Shown here one piece after another: positions 41,484 through 49,556 of a stretch of DNA of 64,000 bases. A program made the position numbers and the translations under genes. Source of the DNA: an uncultured Oscillibacter sp. (GTDB lineage: Bacteria > Bacillota > Clostridia > Oscillospirales > Oscillospiraceae); contig NZ_URDP01000002.1 in the NCBI RefSeq assembly GCF_900546705.1, forward strand, positions 1 through 64,000, in the 5' to 3' direction. Every line of letters begins with the position of its first letter. Position 1 is the first letter of the stretch. The notes under the pieces were generated by a model, which ran no database searches, had not been told where the DNA came from, and saw only the letters and a list, made by a program, of their open reading frames with translations.

Positions 41484-42122
41484 TCACACCAAAAGCCAGT
41501 TCTGGCCATCCGGCATGGAGCGGAGACTCCCCGGTATCCGCTCCAGCACTTCCCCGGTATCAAAATCCCGCACCAGGACCTCCTCCCGGTAGTCCGGGTC
41601 CTCGTACCAGACTGTGGTGTACAGCCTGTTTCCGTCCAGAAACGCGAAATACTCATTCTCCTCCACCGCAAAATCCCGGCGTTCCGGCCAGAGAAGTTGA
41701 ATCCTGTTATTATGCCCTGACCGTATCAGCATGAGGGGCGGAGTTTCCAGCATCAGATTGCAGCAGTCATCTGCAATGGAGAGAGGCAACACCGCCAGTT
41801 GCTCAGTAGTACCGTTCGTCTCGTGGAAGGCAAGGATATGGATTTCTCCTTTCGGGAAGTCCACCAGCAGCAGTACCACTTGACCATCGTGGTACGCCGG
41901 TCTGCCCAGGTACTGCCCAGGCTTTGCGCACACCGGCTCATAGACCGTGCCCTCCGGGCGGCGGGCCAGGACAAGCCGGTTTCTCCGGATGGGATGACCA
42001 CTGTGAAAAGTATCCTCCGCCTCGTGCAGATCACCGCTGGCATAGTCAGTGCCCCAGTACCATTCGCTGCTGCCAGCCAGCGGCTCTAGATTGGTGATCC
42101 CGTTTGTGACGATGCGTTTCAT
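41484..42122 (-). CDS. Hypothetical protein, first gene of orphan operon
   Basis: 212 residues, soluble. Repeated beta-strand pairs with aromatic turns (GQVVLLLVDFPKGEIHILAF, NRIQLLWPERRDFAVEENEY FAFLDGNRLYTTVWYEDPDY) suggest a small beta-propeller or beta-sandwich. No family is recognised. The ATG at 42122 follows GGAGGGC. A TATAAT lies 36 bp upstream, and a response-regulator-like box lies beyond it (42198-42217). Confidence 0.65.
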   Translation of the reverse strand: MKRIVTNGITNLEPLAGSSEWYWGTDYASGDLHEAEDTFHSGHPIRRNRLVLARRPEGTVYEPVCAKPGQYLGRPAYHDGQVVLLLVDFPKGEIHILAFHETNGTTEQLAVLPLSIADDCCNLMLETPPLMLIRSGHNNRIQLLWPERRDFAVEENEYFAFLDGNRLYTTVWYEDPDYREEVLVRDFDTGEVLERIPGSLRSMPDGQNWLLV

Positions 42123-42197
42123 GTTCTGCCCTCCCCGGCCGTGTCTTGATTTGGTGCTGAGATTATAGCACAGCGAAGGAAGGAAGCCCATAAATAT

Positions 42198-42217
42198 TCT
42201 CTTAAGTTTTCTTAATC
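42198..42217. promoter_or_regulatory. Response-regulator-like box upstream of the orphan operon
   Basis: TCTTAAG-TTT-TCTTAAT is a 10-bp-period direct repeat of the OmpR-family type. The 15-mer TCTCTTAAGTTTTCT is identical to one at 47109-47123. It lies upstream of TATAAT (42162-42167, minus strand), which lacks a good -35, as expected of activator-dependent promoters. Confidence 0.5.
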
Positions 42218-42284
42218 TTCAGAAGCAAAACTGCCTCTTTTTGTTTCCGGTCCCCCAATTCCTGCGCCGCGGAGGGAGCGCCGC

Positions 42285-43172
42285 TCACCGGGCCCCGGCG
42301 GGCTTCGGCGCCGGGCGGATGAAGAACACCGCCATGCCGGAGAGGATGAGGACGATCCCCGCCAGCTGCTCCGGCGCCACGGTCTCCCGGAGGAGCAGCC
42401 GGGCCAGAATACACGTGCCGATGGGCTCGCCCAGGATGCTCATGGTCACGGCGGAGGCGGGCACGCTCCGCAGCAGCAGGTTGAACACGAACTGCCCGCC
42501 GATGGTGGAGATGACGGCCAGGCCCGCAAAGGCCAGCCACGTTCCGGCGGCGTAGCCCCGGAGGGCCTCCCCCCGCAGCAGGATGTAAGCAAGAAGGAGC
42601 CCCGCGCTGAACAGGTAGCTGAGGGCGGAGTAGGTGACGGCACTCAGCTCTTTCCGTGCCCGCTCCCCCACGAAGAAGTAGAGGGAGATGACCCCGGCGG
42701 CCACGAAGGCCAGCACGTCCCCCAGCAGGCTCTCCCCGCTGATGCGCAGGTCGCCGGAGCCGATGACCACGCTGCCGCACAGGGCGATGCCGCAGCCGGC
42801 CAGGGCGGCAGGCCGGACCCGCCTGCCGCCGGCGAACCGGTCCAGGGCCAGGGAGAACAGAGGCTGCATGGACACCAGCACCGTGGAGCTGGCCACGGAG
42901 GTAAAGCGCAGGGACTCGAACCAGAGCATGTAGTGCAGCGCCAAAAACGCCCCTGCCAGGAGGATTTTCCCCCACTGGTCTGGGCGGATGGTCCGCAGCT
43001 CCCGGCGGCTTTCATCCCGCAGCACCAGGGCCGGCACAAGCACCGCGCCGGCCAGAAGCAGCCGGTAAAAGGCGGTGACGGAGGACGGAGCGTCCGCCGC
43101 CTTGACAAAAATAGCGGATGTGGACAGCGCAAAGACGCCGCCGAACAAAATCAGACAGGTTCTGGAATTCAT
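42285..43172 (-). CDS. EamA/DMT-family transporter
   Basis: 295 residues, ten membrane helices in two EamA repeats. It opens MNSRTCLILFGGVFALSTSA IFVKAADAPSSVTAFYRLLL; the second repeat begins near LLGDVLAFVAAGVISLYFFV GE and ends SILGEPIGTCILARLLLRET, the EamA hallmark. It probably exports a metabolite. The ATG at 43172 follows GGAGG. Confidence 0.9.
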   Translation of the reverse strand: MNSRTCLILFGGVFALSTSAIFVKAADAPSSVTAFYRLLLAGAVLVPALVLRDESRRELRTIRPDQWGKILLAGAFLALHYMLWFESLRFTSVASSTVLVSMQPLFSLALDRFAGGRRVRPAALAGCGIALCGSVVIGSGDLRISGESLLGDVLAFVAAGVISLYFFVGERARKELSAVTYSALSYLFSAGLLLAYILLRGEALRGYAAGTWLAFAGLAVISTIGGQFVFNLLLRSVPASAVTMSILGEPIGTCILARLLLRETVAPEQLAGIVLILSGMAVFFIRPAPKPAGAR

Positions 43173-43300
43173 AGAGGCCTCCGGCATTCACGGTTGGAAT
43201 CGGTTTGTACGCTGTCTATCATACCGTCTCCGCCCCATGCAGGCAAGTCCCATCTTTGCTTTTGCCCCGCCCTCCGGGACTTTTTCTCCCGCCCGGGGCC

Positions 43301-43332
43301 CCGGGTCCGGCATCCCGGACCCGGGCGTTTTT
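43301..43332. other. Strong hairpin downstream of the cupin and EamA promoter region
   Basis: CCGGGTCCGG pairs with CCGGACCCGG (loop CATC), followed on the plus strand by GCGTTTTTT. It is oriented as a plus-strand terminator although no plus-strand gene ends here. Confidence 0.5.
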
Positions 43333-43350
43333 TCCGGAAGTCTCCGCCCT

Positions 43351-43794
43351 TCAGCACTCCGGTGTGGCGGCGTCCTCCCTTGTGCACTGGACGGTGCCGT
43401 GGGGATGGCGGGGCGGCGCGTAGACGGAGGAGAGCTTCAGCGGGCACGGGCCGGTATTGCAGATGTTGTGCCAGGTACCCGCCGGCACAAAGACGGCGTC
43501 CCCCTCACACAGGCAGCACCGGATGTCCAGGTTGTCCCGGCACGAGCCCATGCAGACCTTCGCCTGTCCGCTCTCCACCCGGATCACCTGCTCCGTGTCG
43601 GGATGCATCTCCAGTCCGATCTCGCCCCGGGGCGGAATGCACATGAGGGTCATCTGCAAATGACACCCCGTCCAAAGCGCGGTGCGGAAGTTCCGGTTCT
43701 GCCGGGCCGCGCAGGGAATGTTGGCGGAAAAGGGATCGGCGCCGTGGTCGGACGTGCAGGCGCCGCCCCACGCTCCGCAGGGATGAGAGTCCAT
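43351..43794 (-). CDS. Cupin-domain protein with Cys-rich ends
   Basis: 147 residues. The cupin core is FRTALWTGCHLQMTLMCIPP RGEIGLEMHPDTEQVIRVES G (motif 1 with Glu and His) and CEGDAVFVPAGTWHNICNTG (motif 2 His). Ten cysteines, several in pairs (RCCLC, CPLK), are unusual for this fold. The opening DPFSANIPCAARQNRNFRTA LWTG is shared by a known cupin subgroup of Clostridia. The start follows AAAAGGAG. Confidence 0.8.
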   Translation of the reverse strand: MDSHPCGAWGGACTSDHGADPFSANIPCAARQNRNFRTALWTGCHLQMTLMCIPPRGEIGLEMHPDTEQVIRVESGQAKVCMGSCRDNLDIRCCLCEGDAVFVPAGTWHNICNTGPCPLKLSSVYAPPRHPHGTVQCTREDAATPEC

Positions 43795-43916
43795 ATCGTT
43801 CGCTCCTTTTCATGGTGGATACTCCATTGTATGCCCGCTGGCGCCGGGGGTGCGCCGCGGCCGCGGCGCATATTTTCCGCCGCTTGGGTCAGGCTATGGG
43901 AAAAGGAGGGAGCCGC

Positions 43917-44618
43917 ATGCAGTTTCTGACACTGTGCCTTACGACTCTGGGGTCATTCGGGGCGCTTTTTCTGGCAGCCAAGCTGATCGGCCACAAACAG
44001 CTGGCGCAGCTGGATTTCTTCGACTATATCACCGGCATCACCATCGGCTCTATCGCCGCGGAGATGGCCACGGAGCCGGAGGAGCCCTGGCGGCCGCTGA
44101 CCGCCATGCTGCTCTACGGCGGCATCACCCTGGCGCTGAGCGTCATCACCAACAAGTTTCCGCGGACCCGCCGTTACTTCTACGGCACGTCCACCGTGCT
44201 GCTGGATCGGGGGAAGCTGTACCGGGAGAACCTGAAAAAGGCCAAGCTGGACCTGAACGAATTTCTCGTCATGTGCCGCCAGCAGGGGTACTTCGATCTG
44301 ACCGCCATCGAAACCGCGGTCTTTGAGTACAACGGCCATCTGACCATTCTTCCGGTCAGCGGCCGGCGGCCCGCCACGCCCGAGGACCTGAATCTTGCGC
44401 CAAAGCAGGAACAGCGGTTTGCCGAGGTCATCCTGGACGGGCAGGTCCAGGCGCGGCACCTGCGGGAGCTGGGCGTGGACCAGACTTGGCTGGAACGGCA
44501 GCTCCAGTCCCGGGGCATCTCCTCTCCCCGGGACGTGTTCCTGGCGGTGTGTGACCGGGACAAGCACCTGGTGGTCTATAAAAACAGCCCCAAGGGCACG
44601 GCGGGACCGGGAAAATAG
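43917..44618 (+). CDS. YetF/DUF421 family membrane protein
   Basis: 233 residues. Three N-terminal membrane helices (MQFLTLCLTTLGSFGALFLA AKLIGHKQLAQLDFFDYITG) lead to a cytoplasmic pair of DUF421 domains with the motif IGSIAAEMATEPEEPWRPLT and VVLDRGK-like VLLDRGKLYRENLKKAKLDL NEFLVMCRQQGYFDLT. Family members in Bacillus are linked to the spore envelope and germination. The ATG at 43917 follows AAGGAGG. It is monocistronic with a strong terminator. Confidence 0.9.
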   Translation: MQFLTLCLTTLGSFGALFLAAKLIGHKQLAQLDFFDYITGITIGSIAAEMATEPEEPWRPLTAMLLYGGITLALSVITNKFPRTRRYFYGTSTVLLDRGKLYRENLKKAKLDLNEFLVMCRQQGYFDLTAIETAVFEYNGHLTILPVSGRRPATPEDLNLAPKQEQRFAEVILDGQVQARHLRELGVDQTWLERQLQSRGISSPRDVFLAVCDRDKHLVVYKNSPKGTAGPGK

Positions 44619-44629
44619 AGCAAAGCAAA

Positions 44630-44666
44630 ACCATCCGCGCGAATGTTGCGCGGATGGTTTTTTCAC
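44630..44666 (+). terminator. Terminator of the yetF-like gene
   Basis: CCATCCGCGCGA, ATGT, TGCGCGGATGG then TTTTTT. Confidence 0.88.
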
Positions 44667-44696
44667 AGTTCTTCTTTTCGGGCAGCCCCAGGGTCA

Positions 44697-45635
44697 TCAG
44701 ACGGTTCCGTGCCGGATGTGCTTTTCCCTGTACAGGGCGCTGTCCGCCCGGGCCAGGGCCGACTCCAAAGACTCCCCGGTCCCCACATGGGCCATGCCCA
44801 CGGAGATCCCCGTCCAGGCCGGCTCTCCGGTGCCGGCTTCCTCCACCCGCCGCCCCAGGCGGTGCATGAACTCCCCGGCCTTTCCCTCCGTGTCAAAGCC
44901 GCTGCAAAGGATCAAAAACTCATCGCCGCCCATGCGGCAGACCAGGTCGGACGAGCGCACCGTGGACTCCAGTACGCCGGCGATCTTCTCCAGCACATGG
45001 TTCCCCGCCACATGGCCGTGCACGTCGTTGATCTGCTTGAAGCGATCCACGTCCACGATGAACAGCCACGCGTTGTCCCGGTCCCACCGCTGGTAATACC
45101 GGCGGAAGGTGCGCAGGTTGATCAGGCCCGTCAGGCTGTCCCTCTCCGCCAGAACCGTCAGCTCCTCGATTTTCTCCCGGGACTCCTTCACCTGCTCGGA
45201 CAGGGTCTTGGGATAGTACTCCCCGTCCATCTGGTCCAGGTTGGGGATGGACTGGTGGATGTGTACCGCCCGCCATCGGTCCCCCGTCCGGCGGTAGACA
45301 ATGGAAAAGCGGCTGTCCATGTCGATTTTCACCTTGCGGTCCTCGCTCTCCCACCAGATGCACAGCCCGCCGTAAACCAAGCTCACATCCGGGGAGATCT
45401 CCGACTGATCGCACCAGAAGTCCCGGAACTGGAACTGGATGTTCTGGCGCTCCGCCACCTCCTGGCACAGTGCGGCGGCAAAGTCGGAGCGTTTTCTGTA
45501 AAATTCATGCCGGCCCGTGCCGATGATGACGCACGACGGGTCCAGGAGTTCCTCCATGGCCCGGAGGCCGGTTTCCTCCTCGCCGGTAAAATAAATATTC
45601 CAAAGCTCTCTTGTCAGCTTGCAAAGATCGTCCAT
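44697..45635 (-). CDS. Diguanylate cyclase with N-terminal SnoaL-like domain
   Basis: 312 residues. Residues 1-135 look like a SnoaL/DUF4440 (NTF2-like) sensor: LWNIYFTGEEETGLRAMEEL, FSIVYRRTGDRWRAVHIHQS. A helical linker follows (KTLSEQVKESREKIEELTVL AERD). The GGDEF domain has DRFKQINDVHGHVAGN and an intact MGGDEFLIL active site, so it should make c-di-GMP from GTP. The inhibitory RxxD position upstream of GGDEF reads SSDL, so feedback is probably lacking. There are no membrane segments. Confidence 0.9.
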   Translation of the reverse strand: MDDLCKLTRELWNIYFTGEEETGLRAMEELLDPSCVIIGTGRHEFYRKRSDFAAALCQEVAERQNIQFQFRDFWCDQSEISPDVSLVYGGLCIWWESEDRKVKIDMDSRFSIVYRRTGDRWRAVHIHQSIPNLDQMDGEYYPKTLSEQVKESREKIEELTVLAERDSLTGLINLRTFRRYYQRWDRDNAWLFIVDVDRFKQINDVHGHVAGNHVLEKIAGVLESTVRSSDLVCRMGGDEFLILCSGFDTEGKAGEFMHRLGRRVEEAGTGEPAWTGISVGMAHVGTGESLESALARADSALYREKHIRHGTV

Positions 45636-45766
45636 TGCCCGTATCCCCGTCAACCGTTCTGGATTTTCTCCGGCGCACGCCGGGCGCCCCGGGCCAGACG
45701 GCCCGCAGGTTCTTCCAGTCTACAGGACAAACGCCCCCCTGTCAACGCCGCCGCGAAATTTCTCCC

Positions 45767-45794
45767 TTGCGCTTTTCCCAAACTATGATATACT
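45767..45794 (+). promoter_or_regulatory. Promoter of the MarR gene
   Basis: TTGCGC (45767-45772), 16 bp, TATACT (45789-45794). Confidence 0.6.
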
Positions 45795-45832
45795 GTCCAC
45801 AGTTTAAAAATAAACCATCCGGCGGTGACACT

Positions 45833-46288
45833 ATGCAAGACAACCCCCAAGCCATCGGGCGCATCACCCGGTGCTTCGCCCAATTTGCCGTACTCCACAG
45901 AACCTATCTGGAATTTTGCCGCAAGGCCCTCTCCGACGACGGTCTCTCCCGCACGGAGATCGGGCTGCTGCTGGCACTGACGGAAAACTGCAACGCCGCC
46001 AACGACCTGTGCCGGGCGCTGCCCCTGAGCAAGGGCATGGTCAGCCAGGCCCTGGCCGCCCTGCAGAAAAAGGAGCTGCTGGTCATCGACCGCTCCCCGG
46101 AGGACCGGCGGGTCCATCCCATCTCCCTCACCCCCCGGGGCGAGGCGGTGGTGCAGCGGCTGGAGCGGGCGGCTTCCGCCTTTCTCGCGCGCATGATGCA
46201 GGGCGTGGAGGAGTCGGAGATGGCCCGGGCGGAGGACACCATGAAAAAGATCCAGCAGAACATGGAGCAGATCAAGGGCACCCTGTGA
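45833..46288 (+). CDS. MarR-family transcriptional regulator
   Basis: 151 residues. The winged helix-turn-helix is clear: SRTEIGLLLALTENCNAAND LCRALPLSKGMVSQALAALQ KKELLVIDRSPEDRRVHPIS LTPRGEAVV, with the DRR wing. The ligand and targets are unknown. The ribosome site is weak (GGCGGTG). It is single-gene, between a divergent cyclase and a convergent YcxB-like gene. Confidence 0.92.
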   Translation: MQDNPQAIGRITRCFAQFAVLHRTYLEFCRKALSDDGLSRTEIGLLLALTENCNAANDLCRALPLSKGMVSQALAALQKKELLVIDRSPEDRRVHPISLTPRGEAVVQRLERAASAFLARMMQGVEESEMARAEDTMKKIQQNMEQIKGTL

Positions 46289-46310
46289 GCCGTTCCGGAC
46301 CGGGGTACGC

Positions 46311-46338
46311 AAAAGGCACGGCCAGGCCGTGCCTTTTT
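46311..46338. terminator. Bidirectional terminator
   Basis: AAAAGGCACGGC, CAG, GCCGTGCCTTTTTT between converging genes. Confidence 0.88.
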
Positions 46339-47063
46339 TATCGCTCCTCCCCGGCGCGGGTCAGACGCACCCGGGAGGACAGAAAGTCCCCCAGCTCCTC
46401 CGGCCGTCCCCGGGCCAGATCGGACTTGAGGAGCACCTCCTCCGTCTCCCTGCCCACCAGCAAAAAGAGCGTCCGGGTCTCCACCACCTCCATCAGGGCG
46501 TCGTAGCCCAGGCGCGTCACGGATTCGCCGGACTGCCACACGATTCCCCGACTCTCCAGCATCACCCGGACGCCCACGTCCCGCTCTGCCCGCCACGCCG
46601 CGGCCAGACGCCGGGCCTGCCGCTGGGCCGGATGCTTCGCCCGGGCCGCTGCCGCCGCGCCCACGGCCAGACCTGCCATCCCCAGCGGCGCCAGAGCGCC
46701 CATGGTCTGGGGCCGGATCAGGGCTCCGGCGCACAGCAGCGCCCCCAGCCACAGACTCAGCAGCCCCAAAAGACGCCTGCGGCACACCCACAGCCCCATG
46801 ACGCCCATGCCCAGGGGGAACAGCCCCCCGATGGCCGCCCAGAACATCTGCCCCGGCCGCAGCAGCGCCGGCAGCACCAGTGCAAGCCCCACCAGGAAAT
46901 CCAGCAAAGACAGCGCCGTCCACCGTCTCCGCCCCGGCAGGCCGGAGCGGTGCCGGACGGTGCGCGCGGCATCCAGGGCCGCCCGTACCTGATGCACCGC
47001 CGGCTGCCCTCCGCCGCTGCCCGGCCGGAATTCATACCGCGGCGCGGCCGTTTCCCAATCCAT
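46338..47063 (-). CDS. YcxB-like membrane protein
   Basis: 241 residues. Hydrophobic segments (about 50-66, 70-84, 87-98, 102-115, 120-138) are followed by a cytoplasmic YcxB-like domain: RVMLESRGIVWQSGESVTRL GYDALMEVVETRTLFLLVG. It has the same domain as the 174-residue protein encoded at 61563-62087. The function of YcxB is unknown. It is divergent from the VanRS-like operon. Confidence 0.75.
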   Translation of the reverse strand: MDWETAAPRYEFRPGSGGGQPAVHQVRAALDAARTVRHRSGLPGRRRWTALSLLDFLVGLALVLPALLRPGQMFWAAIGGLFPLGMGVMGLWVCRRRLLGLLSLWLGALLCAGALIRPQTMGALAPLGMAGLAVGAAAAARAKHPAQRQARRLAAAWRAERDVGVRVMLESRGIVWQSGESVTRLGYDALMEVVETRTLFLLVGRETEEVLLKSDLARGRPEELGDFLSSRVRLTRAGEER

Positions 47064-47108
47064 CGGCCCACCTCCTCCCCCTTCCAGACGGCTCCGCCGC
47101 CCCGAAGC

Positions 47109-47127
47109 TCTCTTAAGTTTTCTAAAG
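47109..47127. promoter_or_regulatory. Response-regulator-like box upstream of the VanRS-like operon
   Basis: TCTTAAG-TTT-TCTAAAG is a 10-bp-period direct repeat, 27 bp upstream of the -35. It shares TCTCTTAAGTTTTCT with 42198-42212 and suggests autoregulation. Confidence 0.5.
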
Positions 47128-47153
47128 ATTTTCCCGGATGGGCCCGGCGGGGT

Positions 47154-47181
47154 TTGACGGCGCGGGGGAATTTGTTATAAT
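47154..47181 (+). promoter_or_regulatory. Promoter of the VanRS-like operon
   Basis: TTGACG (47154-47159), 16 bp, TATAAT (47176-47181). Confidence 0.8.
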
Positions 47182-47234
47182 GGTGCCCACCAGCGGCCGC
47201 CGGACGGCGGAACGCATACAAAGGAGGGCTTTTT

Positions 47235-47909
47235 ATGAACGCTTCCATTCTCATCGCCGAGGACGACGCGGATATCCGGGGCCTTTTGAAGCTCTACCTG
47301 GAGGGGGAGGGCTTTTCCGTGCTGGAGGCATCCGACGGGGCCGAGGCTCTGCGCCTGGCCCGGGAGCACACGCCGGACATGGCGGTGCTGGACGTGATGA
47401 TGCCCCAGATGGACGGCTTCACCCTGACCCGCACTCTGCGCAAGTACAGCGACATCCCCATTTTGATCCTCTCGGCCAAGAGCCAGGACAACGACAAGAT
47501 TCTGGGACTGAACCTGGGGGCCGACGACTACATCGCAAAGCCCTTCAACCCGGTGGAGATCGTGGCCCGGGTGAAGGCCCAGCTGCGGCGGGCGGAGCGG
47601 ACGGGCAGCAGCGTCCTCACCGTGCGGGATCTGACGCTGGACACGGCCAGCTTCCAGCTGACCAAGGACGGCCGCCCCATCCTGCTCACGCCCATGGAGT
47701 ACAAGATCCTGGCCATGCTCATGCGCTCCCCCGGACGGATCTTCACCAAGATCCAGCTCTACGAGGGGGCCATCGGCACCTACTTCGAAGGGGACGACAA
47801 CACCATGATGGTGCACATCTCCAAGCTGCGGGAGAAGATCGAGGACGACCCCAAGAACCCCCGGCACATCATCACCGTGAGAGGACTGGGCTACAAAATT
47901 GAAAAATAA
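47235..47909 (+). CDS. OmpR-family response regulator (VanR/PhoP-like)
   Basis: 224 residues. The receiver has EDD at 9-11, Asp53 (MAVLDVMMPQMDGFTLTRTL) and Lys102 (IAKPFNP). The winged helix has LTPMEYKILAMLMRSPGRIF and VHISKLREKIEDDPKNPRHI. It overlaps the kinase gene by 11 bases. A box upstream suggests autoregulation. Confidence 0.93.
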   Translation: MNASILIAEDDADIRGLLKLYLEGEGFSVLEASDGAEALRLAREHTPDMAVLDVMMPQMDGFTLTRTLRKYSDIPILILSAKSQDNDKILGLNLGADDYIAKPFNPVEIVARVKAQLRRAERTGSSVLTVRDLTLDTASFQLTKDGRPILLTPMEYKILAMLMRSPGRIFTKIQLYEGAIGTYFEGDDNTMMVHISKLREKIEDDPKNPRHIITVRGLGYKIEK

Positions 47910-49497
47910 GCCGCTGCGCGGGAGCCTGTTCGGGCTTCTGGCCAAAAACTACCTGCTCTTCACACTGACGCTGCTGGCCATTGTGGGCAGCGTGTTTGCC
48001 CTGTGGAACATGTGGCTGACGGGGCTTTACCGCCCGGCGGACTGGGCGGCGCTGCTGGCGGACGACGCCCTGGTCCAGGGGTACTACGACCACCTCACCC
48101 GGTACCTGGGCCGCACGGGCAGTGCCTTTGCGGTCTACGACGCCCAGGGAGCGCTGGTGTACGCCTCCACCGGGGACTTCGACCCAGCCTATACCCTCCA
48201 GGAGCTGGACTGCGTGGGCGTCTACAGCGCCGACACCATGATCAGCGAATACGACATCCGGGAGGACGACGGCACGGTGCGCCACCTGTTCATCCGCCAC
48301 CGGTACGACGATTACGGCGCCGCCCTGGAGGACATCATGGTGCTCAGCCAGGACTACCGGGTGGTGTTCGGCGGCTTCGGCGACGGGCGGCGGGCCTACA
48401 CGCCCCGGGAGTTCCAGCTGCTCTCCGGCACCCGCTATCCCGCCTCCCGCCTGTTCCGCAGCGACTTCACCTCCTCGTCGGGCCAGGCGCTGACGCTGCT
48501 GCTGCGGGACGCGGTGGTGGACGAGGACGCCTACTTCCGCCGCTACAACGCCTCCTGGCGCATCTGGCTTTTGGTGATTCCCCTGTACCTGGCGGACGCG
48601 GGCGTGTTTATCTGGTGGCTGAAAAACAAGATCGGCCGCCCGCTGCGGCGGCTCAACGACGCGGTGGCCGCCCAGTCGGCGGGCCGGATCAGCCGGGTGG
48701 GGGACTGCGGCGGCACCTGGGAGATCCGGCGGATCGGCGAGAGCTTCGACCGCTTTTCCGACCGTCTGGCCCAGAGCGAGGCGGAGCGGCGGCGGCTGGA
48801 CGAGGGCCGTCAGAAGCTCATCGCGGACATCTCCCACGACCTCAAGACCCCCATCACCGTCATCGCCGGCTACATTGACGCCATCTGCGACGGCAAGGTG
48901 CCTCCCCAGGAGACGGAGCGGTACCTGCGGGCCATCCAGGGCAAGGCCCGGACCCTGACGGCCCTGGTGGACGCGTTCCACGAGTACAGCAAGGTAGAGC
49001 ACCCGGAGTACGTGCTCCACCCCCGCCCCACGGACCTGGCGGAGTTTCTGCGGGAATACCTGGCGGCCAAGTACGACGAGATCGACCTGGCCGGCTTTTC
49101 CCTCAGCATCTCCATTCCGGACCAGCCCGTCTTCTGCGCTCTGGACGCCCTGCAGTTTGGCCGGGTGCTGGACAACCTGCTCTCCAACGCCCTGCGCCAC
49201 AACCGGCTGGGCACCGTGCTCTACTTCGACCTGGAGACCGGCGGCGGCACGGCGCTGGTGCGCATAGGCGACAACGGCGCCGGCATCCCGCCCGACCGGG
49301 CCAAACGGATCTTCGAGCCTTTCGTGGTGGGCAGCGACGCCCGCACCGGCGGCGGCAGCGGCCTGGGCCTGGCCATCACCCGGCGCATCATGGAAAAGCA
49401 CGGAGGCACCATCGCCCTGGCCGCCCGGCCGGCGCCGGGCCGGAGCACGGAGTTTCTCCTGCGCCTGCCCCTGTGCCCCCGTCCGGAGGGCCCGTAA
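47899..49497 (+). CDS. Sensor histidine kinase, partner of 47235 regulator
   Basis: 532 residues. Membrane segment 1 is at about 17-37, an extracellular sensor of about 160 residues follows, then segment 2 at about 215-233, a HAMP-like region (KIGRPLRRLNDAVAA), HisKA with His313 (IADISHDLKTPITVIAGYID), and a HATPase (LLSNALRH, DNGAGIPPDRAKRIFEPF, GSGLGLAITR). The acidic patch DDGTV in the sensor may contact a ligand. The TTG start overlaps the regulator. It ends at a strong terminator. Confidence 0.92.
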   Translation: MKNKPLRGSLFGLLAKNYLLFTLTLLAIVGSVFALWNMWLTGLYRPADWAALLADDALVQGYYDHLTRYLGRTGSAFAVYDAQGALVYASTGDFDPAYTLQELDCVGVYSADTMISEYDIREDDGTVRHLFIRHRYDDYGAALEDIMVLSQDYRVVFGGFGDGRRAYTPREFQLLSGTRYPASRLFRSDFTSSSGQALTLLLRDAVVDEDAYFRRYNASWRIWLLVIPLYLADAGVFIWWLKNKIGRPLRRLNDAVAAQSAGRISRVGDCGGTWEIRRIGESFDRFSDRLAQSEAERRRLDEGRQKLIADISHDLKTPITVIAGYIDAICDGKVPPQETERYLRAIQGKARTLTALVDAFHEYSKVEHPEYVLHPRPTDLAEFLREYLAAKYDEIDLAGFSLSISIPDQPVFCALDALQFGRVLDNLLSNALRHNRLGTVLYFDLETGGGTALVRIGDNGAGIPPDRAKRIFEPFVVGSDARTGGGSGLGLAITRRIMEKHGGTIALAARPAPGRSTEFLLRLPLCPRPEGP

Positions 49498-49502
49498 CAG
49501 GC

Positions 49503-49541
49503 AAAAAAGGGACGGCATGGCCAAGCCATGCCGTCCCTTTC
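49503..49541. terminator. Terminator shared by the VanS-like and anti-sigma genes
   Basis: AAAAAAGGGACGGCATGGC, CAA, GCCATGCCGTCCCTTT. Confidence 0.85.
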
Positions 49542-49556
49542 CCCGTTCACGCTCCG

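Noticed and set aside
47235..49497. Vancomycin resistance operon
   Set aside because: Only a VanRS-like two-component pair is present. There are no vanHAX or other ligase or dehydrogenase genes nearby.
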